Made by a program: the position numbers and the translations under genes | Assembly (NCBI GenBank): GCA_022818135.1 | Contig: JAFMSR010000006.1 | Location: 33,520,997 to 33,584,996, forward strand | Direction: 5' to 3' | DNA from: Saxidomus purpurata | Taxonomy: Eukaryota > Mollusca > Bivalvia > Venerida > Veneridae | Length of the DNA stretch: 64,000 nucleotides | Notes under the pieces: model-generated | The model's input: the letters and a program-made list of their open reading frames with translations, nothing else | Database searches by the model: none | What the model was told of the DNA's origin: nothing | Part shown: positions 58,739-64,000 of the stretch, piece after piece | How the letters are laid out: each line of letters begins with the position of its first letter | Position numbering within the stretch: the stretch's first letter is position 1

Positions 58739-59514
58739 CATGCAAACACACAGGTGTAAGTAACACTGTAAAAAAATCTGCTTTTATCATAAAGCATAAT
58801 ATAAAAAACATTACCTTTTTTACTATCACCAACACTCGATAACGCACAAGCAGGTATCATTTCGCAAGAATATATTTTTCTCCTTTTACGTCATAAACAA
58901 CAATATTTAAAACCTGATTAATGTATCTTTATGCGGATGCAAATAATAATCTCTGTTTACGAAAAACTAAAATGTCACATGCATGCTGCAGATAACGTTT
59001 ACTCCAATGTCCTCCAGGGTATACTTCTGTCACAATTCACTCGCAGGTCTGATACATCAGAGCTTTTCTGATTTCAATATACTGAAGCTTTACCTCTGGT
59101 AACATTTAGCGGAACAATTTTCCCCGACAAATATCAATACAAAATCAACCTTTCCACCAGCTCTCGATCTTCTTTTAAAAAAAAAAACAAGCGGAAAAAT
59201 TTCTAGTACGTACAGTATAGATCTACAATATTTTTTTCTGTTTGCAGAAACCTGTACTTTCGATTTAGTTTTCATTGAACTCTTTCAAACTTCTCCATAA
59301 TATTTATACAGTAAAGACTGAACCCATTGCAATTTTCCAAGAAAACAGTAACCTCCTTATTAAGAAAACGCTATTGTGAAGTAACGCATACTAAATGGTT
59401 TTTTTTGCTCCGGTTAACCCAATAAGTAAGAAACATTTCATCAGAACAAGACTGTTAAAACAGAACAAGCATCAATAATTGAGCATAACTGGAACATCAG
59501 CACTTTCAAATACA

Positions 59515-60165
59515 GATGCTGACAGATATTTTGGCACAACTTGTCTGTTACACAACTCTTTAGATATTTTGACAAAAAATATTGTAAATGGCATCTTCTC
59601 AGATATTTTGACACAATTTTCCTCAGATATTTTGACACAGGTGTTATAAATGCAACTTTTCAGATATATTGACACACATTTTCTCACATATCCTGACACA
59701 AGTTTATTGTTTTGCACTTCTCAAATATTCTGACACAAGTTTGCCACAGGTTAACTGTTAAATGCTACCTCTCAGACATTTTCTTGCTATGCAATTTCTC
59801 CATTATATTGGAATAAGCTTAATTGCAAAGCAATTTTTCCAATATTTGGCATAAACTTAATTGCTCTGTAATTTCTCAATTTGGCATAATCTTAATAATT
59901 GCTGTATGTAATTTCTCCAATATTTTGGCATATCATTAAGCATAATTGCTCTGCAATTTCTCCATATGCTTAACTGCTGTGCAACTTCTCTAATACATTG
60001 GCATAAGCTTTTAATTGCTTTGTAATTTCTTAACTATTTTGGCATAAGCTTATTTGCTATGCAATTTCTCACATATTTTGACAATTAAGCAGAATTGCTC
60101 TGTGAATTCTCTCGCACAGCAATTTCCAATATTTTGACATTTAACCTAAGAGTTGCTATGCAATT
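59515..60165. repeat. degenerate tandem repeat, about 40-60 bp units
   Basis: CAGATATTTTGACACAA recurs several times in 59523-59760, then shifts to units of the type GCTATGCAATTTCTCCAATA, TTTTGGCATAAGCTTAATT up to about 60165. Length and sequence vary strongly. Minus-strand frames with repeated KYLRK/KISEE patterns are by-products. Confidence 0.8.
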
Positions 60166-61029
60166 TTTTCAATATATAAAATATATATAAAGTTATAATT
60201 AAGTTCTTCAACAGTTTCACAGTAGTATCCTTTTTATGCAACTTTATACTTTGGCACAAAATTCTTAGTTGCCATTAAAGTTATCAAATACTTTGATTAA
60301 AACTTTATCGCTATGCAATTTCTTATTATGAACACAGTAAACTATTTGATTATGAAAAAACTCTGTACTGAAATCAAGTTGTCTTCCTGTAAGGTTAAAT
60401 AGAGGGCTCTGTGCTACACAGAAACTGGAGCCCTAAAATATGTTGATACCTCAACACCTAATCAAAGCTTTGATGGCACTGAAGTGCTATAAATAGAAAT
60501 CGTTTACGAATATGTTACAGTGACTCCACTGAGAAGACTCTAATAATATTATTGTGTAAAGTGAGATAACAAAACTGCAAGGATTAATATTTTTCTTGCA
60601 CACATAAATTTCTTTTTCAATTTTTTTAAAAATGGTTTTCACTTCCAATTTCTGCACACAATTATCTACAGTGTCACTGTCACAATTAATCCTAAAAAAG
60701 CTGAGAAAAAAAAACTGAATATCTAGCCCTTACTACATAATGTTGGGGAAATTACAAATGATAAGCTTTGTCTTAAAAATGCTTTTGGTAACTATAACCT
60801 GGGAACATTATAACCTGGCATCAGTATCAGAAGAAGCTTATTCTCAACCTGATCAGTATTCTGTTAATCAAATTAAAAAGCAATTTTGAGCTTGTATTGG
60901 GAGACATGTTCCTTCAATTATTCAGGAAATCAAACCAAATTTTTAACATTAATTCATTTCCCTTACAAAAAAAGTTGTTGAGAAGTCAAATCAAACTTAA
61001 AGTTGGAATCAGTTATTGCAGGGGGGTAG
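60166..61029. other. no confident feature
   Basis: AT-rich DNA. A palindromic block (AGGGCTC...GAGCCCT at 60404-60436) is the only structure noted. Confidence 0.4.
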
Positions 61030-61175
61030 GTGTATAGTGAGTGCAAACTTGGTTTAAGTGAGAAAATTGAGAGCAAACTTTAGGAAATGGCGGATGACGT
61101 GTTTTTTATACGAAGGACAGTGATCAAACCTAAAATAGCTCACTCTGGCACTTTGTGCCAGGTGAGCTAAACATA
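61030..61175. repeat. end of dispersed element with AGCTCAC/GTGAGCT hairpin
   Basis: AGCTCACTCTGGCACTTTGT followed by GCCAGGTGAGCT (61137-61168) is a near-perfect hairpin, the same terminal structure as at 49770-49800. Only the terminal part of the element is recognised. Confidence 0.7.
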
Positions 61176-63244
61176 GGATGAATAATTTCATGAACATTTC
61201 CATCCTTTGGCTGAAAAGTGCAAATGACAATTTGGTTAGCATATACACCAAACCTTCTGTTGTTTTTTCAAGTGGTGGTGGGCTGTGATTATCAATTAAA
61301 AATTCAGTTTCTTGGAAAATAACTGCAAAAATCAATACAGCATGGTAAGATTTTCATGCAGATGTCAGGAACACTTTTCCTAATAAGCCGTCTCATATAG
61401 AGTCAAATTTCAACTTTTAGGAGTCTTTTGGGAGTCTTGTTTCATGCATTATTACTTCAACATTTCTGGAATTGCAAACTAATTACAATGTATTTCCAAC
61501 ATATATTGCAAAAAAATGATCTAACGTAAGTGTCATCTATAAATGTCAACTGTTGATCGTTTCCTGGAACTATGTCATCTTCTTTATTTAATTTAATATA
61601 TTGTCATTTCTTTATTCAATTTAACTACAGATTGAAAATTTTAAATATGTCAATGCTAGTCAAGCTGACATTTCTATCCATAACAAGAACGATATGGGAT
61701 ATGACCAATCCCCAAACCCCACCCCATTTCCTGTTTGTCAAGGGAAGGTGTGAAGGAAGAAAAGATCAAATTTTGTGTCATAACTAATCATAGTTTATAG
61801 TTGTTAGTAAACTGATCCATGTGATGTTGTCATGTATACAGGTGTCAGGTGATGTGTGGCTGGACAAAAGGTCACCCTATACATCATCTTAGTTCTGTGA
61901 TACTATCCAATCAATTTGATCTTAATGAAAACTGAATAGCACATCATTAGGTACTATTGAGAGACAAGGGCAGTGATGTTACATTGTCATATTACTGAGC
62001 AACAAACATGGTGGTGATAAGCCATGCAGGACTGCGTACCATTCTCAGGTCTTAAGTATGATAAACCAAATTAAAATGTCTAAATAACAAACAGTGCAGA
62101 TCATGATCAGACTGCATGGATGTTGTATGTTATATACTTTACTACTTTATTGCCATTTTATTCCTTTATAAAAGTTATTACTTAAACGACCAAATTTTCA
62201 TATGCATTGCAATATCACTGACATAAATAGTTATTTTCGTAATTTCATGAGTTGAGCAATCTTATTATTGTAAACCACATGCAAGGCACTTTACAAGCTG
62301 TGTCAAGGCCGAAGCTAAAATGAGCTACATGCTGTAATATGGCGCAAAGGTGCTTCATAAATATTTCGTGTGTTCGATCGCTGAAGAAAAAAAAAACAGC
62401 CAGATTTAGAATGTTTCTTGTAGAAGTAATGCCGCCCATGATTACTTTGAATGCCCATGATTACTTTCAACATTACAAGTACCACTTACATAAATTAGAA
62501 AGACCTTTTTGGTGACACTATCTTGCACTATCCCCTAAAACCTATTCTCGGGGCTTTGCATAGTCTGATTATCCCATTTTTCAATGATAAACTCTAAAAC
62601 ACAAATTTACAATACTGGTGAAACCGACTCTTATTTGTACAAAAATGTTTCTAATGTTGTTAAAATTGTTAATTGAAAGTATGTATTACAAATATGGTGC
62701 AATATTTTTTTCAAAATTATTGTTAAAAAAAGAACCTTCTTTGAGAAAACTTTCTTGCGGAGAAGCAACATTACGTCAGTTTTATTATAACAGAAACAGA
62801 ACACAGTTAAACTGGGGTCAATTGAAAGTGATCAGCGGGCTTTAAAGGGACAAACCCTATAACTGATGTCAAACTAAATAAGTAATAGAATCTTTGTAAG
62901 TATTATAACTCAACCTAAAAGTTTCAGCTTAATGCAGTCCCAGTCATTATCGATAAAATCAGCGGTTTAAAATATACTGCAGTACCGTAAACCATTCAAT
63001 AATCTTATAATGTAAAGTTGTTGTTGTACAATTAATGGGTGGATGCGATTTATTACAGAAAGACACTATTTTGATTAATGTGGTAAAGTAAGGCATTTTC
63101 GCCATAAGTGCTTCTTTGAAATTGTATTTATTTATCATTTTACGTTCATTGAACACATGTGATCATAATATATGTTTCGAGAATATAATCTGCTAGATGT
63201 AGGGAGTGCCCCTTTTATAAGATTTATCAAAGATAAAAGGGCTA
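61176..63244. other. no confident gene; SINE fragment near 62510
   Basis: The block GCACTATCCCCTAAAAC near 62525 resembles part of the SINE at 14280. Nothing else is recognised on either strand. Confidence 0.4.
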
Positions 63245-63400
63245 AAAAAATCTTGTTATCTCAAAGTGGACCTTTTTTAAGTTTCCAAGCACAAAAAGAT
63301 GTCTAAAAGATCATATTATTATATATATCACATATATAAAAAAATCTTGTTTTTAAAAGTAGACCTTTTTGAAATTTCCAAGCACAAACATATTTTGAAC
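63245..63400. repeat. two-copy direct repeat, ~100 bp period
   Basis: AAAAAATCTTGTTATCTCAA and AGTGGACCTTTTTTAAGTTT, CCAAGCACAAA recur about 95-100 bases later with changes (AAAAGTAGACCTTTTTGAAA, TTTCCAAGCACAAA). Confidence 0.75.
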
Positions 63401-63805
63401 GGAAATCTACCATCGAGGCAATTACTTCTGCTGCACTCATTAACTGCGTAACAAGAACGTTATCACAAAATTCTTAATCCTCGAGTGAGCATGAAACTGC
63501 AATACGCAACTGAAATAAAATGGAATGTACAGCCAATCGGGAATCGTACATTGATCTTTGCAAAATTCTAATTTTCGCAGGCAAGCTGTGTTTACATCTA
63601 TAGTTGCAGAAAATACTCTGACATTTACAAGACAATTGTATCACAGAATGAAATTCTGCCTGGCAAATTACTGAACACGCTCTAAGCACAAATTGCATTT
63701 TTAGTGTCGAGTCACAAGACTGTGAAACATTTTCCTGGAACTTTAAAGTTCAAACTTTCAAAACAAGTACTTTCAACTGTTTTTAACTGAAAAATATATC
63801 CCATT

Positions 63806-64000
63806 ATGTTTATCCCCGAAGAAATACTATCTGGTCTGTTCGAAAAGAGCTTAAACTATGATGACGCTGAATTTCTAAAATGGACTTGTCTGTCTTTCCG
63901 CTTGGACAGTAGAAGTGCAACAATTCGATGCGATTCTTTGGAATTTGACTACCACACCCACAATCCAATTGGCGATTCAATCCCAGACAATTATGATTCA
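63806..64000 (+). CDS. start of a gene running off the window, unrecognised
   Basis: From ATG at 63806 the frame stays open to the last base (65 codons): MFIPEEILSGLFEKSLNYDD, AEFLKWTCLSFRLDSRSATI, RCDSLEFDYHTHNPIGD and further. Balanced amino-acid composition and absence of stops in an AT-rich area support real coding. The start could also be an internal Met of an exon, because an in-frame stop upstream was not ruled in with certainty. No family recognised; the first residues suggest a cytoplasmic protein without signal peptide. Confidence 0.55.
   Translation, partial: MFIPEEILSGLFEKSLNYDDAEFLKWTCLSFRLDSRSATIRCDSLEFDYHTHNPIGDSIPDNYDS

Noticed and set aside
58816..58860. Minus-strand ATG-led mini-exon (MIPACALSSVGDSKK) with donor GTAATG
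   Set aside because: Too short, and no downstream exon was found to join it.

Overview
The window looks like animal nuclear DNA, most likely from a bivalve mollusc. It is AT-rich, genes are split into small exons with GT/AG borders and long introns, and it is full of dispersed repeats of the kind seen in bivalve genomes: tRNA-headed SINEs, elements ending in short 'AGCTCACC...GGTGAGCT' hairpins, and 'AACAAGAGCTGT' and 'TATGCCC' families. There are no bacterial features, no operons and no CRISPR. The bivalve assignment rests on recalled repeat style and domain style, not on a search. A 500-base run of N (40820-41319) marks an assembly gap.

Left end (1-8 kb), minus strand: the 3' part of a gene for a membrane protein (called gene A here). 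It has a Cys-rich exon (6736-6858), two nearly identical EGF exons (4328-4450, 3639-3761) inside a ~0.69 kb tandem duplication, and a last exon (164-276) with a transmembrane helix and a short basic tail. A decayed Tc1/mariner transposase lies in its last intron. Between 8 and 18.9 kb I see mainly repeats: a SINE-like block at 14.1-14.5 kb, a MITE flanked by TTAA at 15.5-16.2 kb, and a minus-strand SINE at 16.6 kb.

Centre (19-38.7 kb), minus strand: fourteen consecutive exons with matching phases encode at least 2138 residues of one large, probably secreted, mosaic protein (gene B), incomplete at its 5' end. Order from N to C: five single-exon EGF domains; a ~380-residue unrecognised region in three exons; one 3216-base exon with an unrecognised N-terminal region, three multibasic (furin-like) motifs, a coiled coil, a Cys cluster, an Ala-rich amphipathic helical stretch and an Ig domain; one EGF; one 984-base exon holding eight EGF repeats of exactly 123 bases; and a SEA domain with an autoproteolysis-like motif, stop codon and nearby poly(A) signal. 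Its introns carry a TIR element, simple repeats, dispersed repeats and a duplicated EGF-exon block.

Right of the gap (41.4-42.4 kb), plus strand: two exons encode the end of a proprotein-convertase-type P domain followed by a transmembrane helix, a short tail, stop and poly(A) signal. Further plus-strand pieces are a Cys-containing exon (44934-45208), a terminal exon (47105-47240), an internal exon (51690-51848) and a gene start running off the window edge (63806-64000). None is recognised. From 45 to 62 kb the DNA is mostly repeats: a 166-bp tandem array, long inverted repeats, a ~5.27 kb element with 13-bp TIRs and a 4-bp target duplication that holds a broken TREX-type exonuclease gene and a nested MITE, and degenerate satellites.

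The most interesting object is gene B: EGF arrays, possible furin cleavage and a SEA domain that may self-cleave, in one protein beside a gene with a convertase P domain. The large element at 52-57.3 kb is the second.
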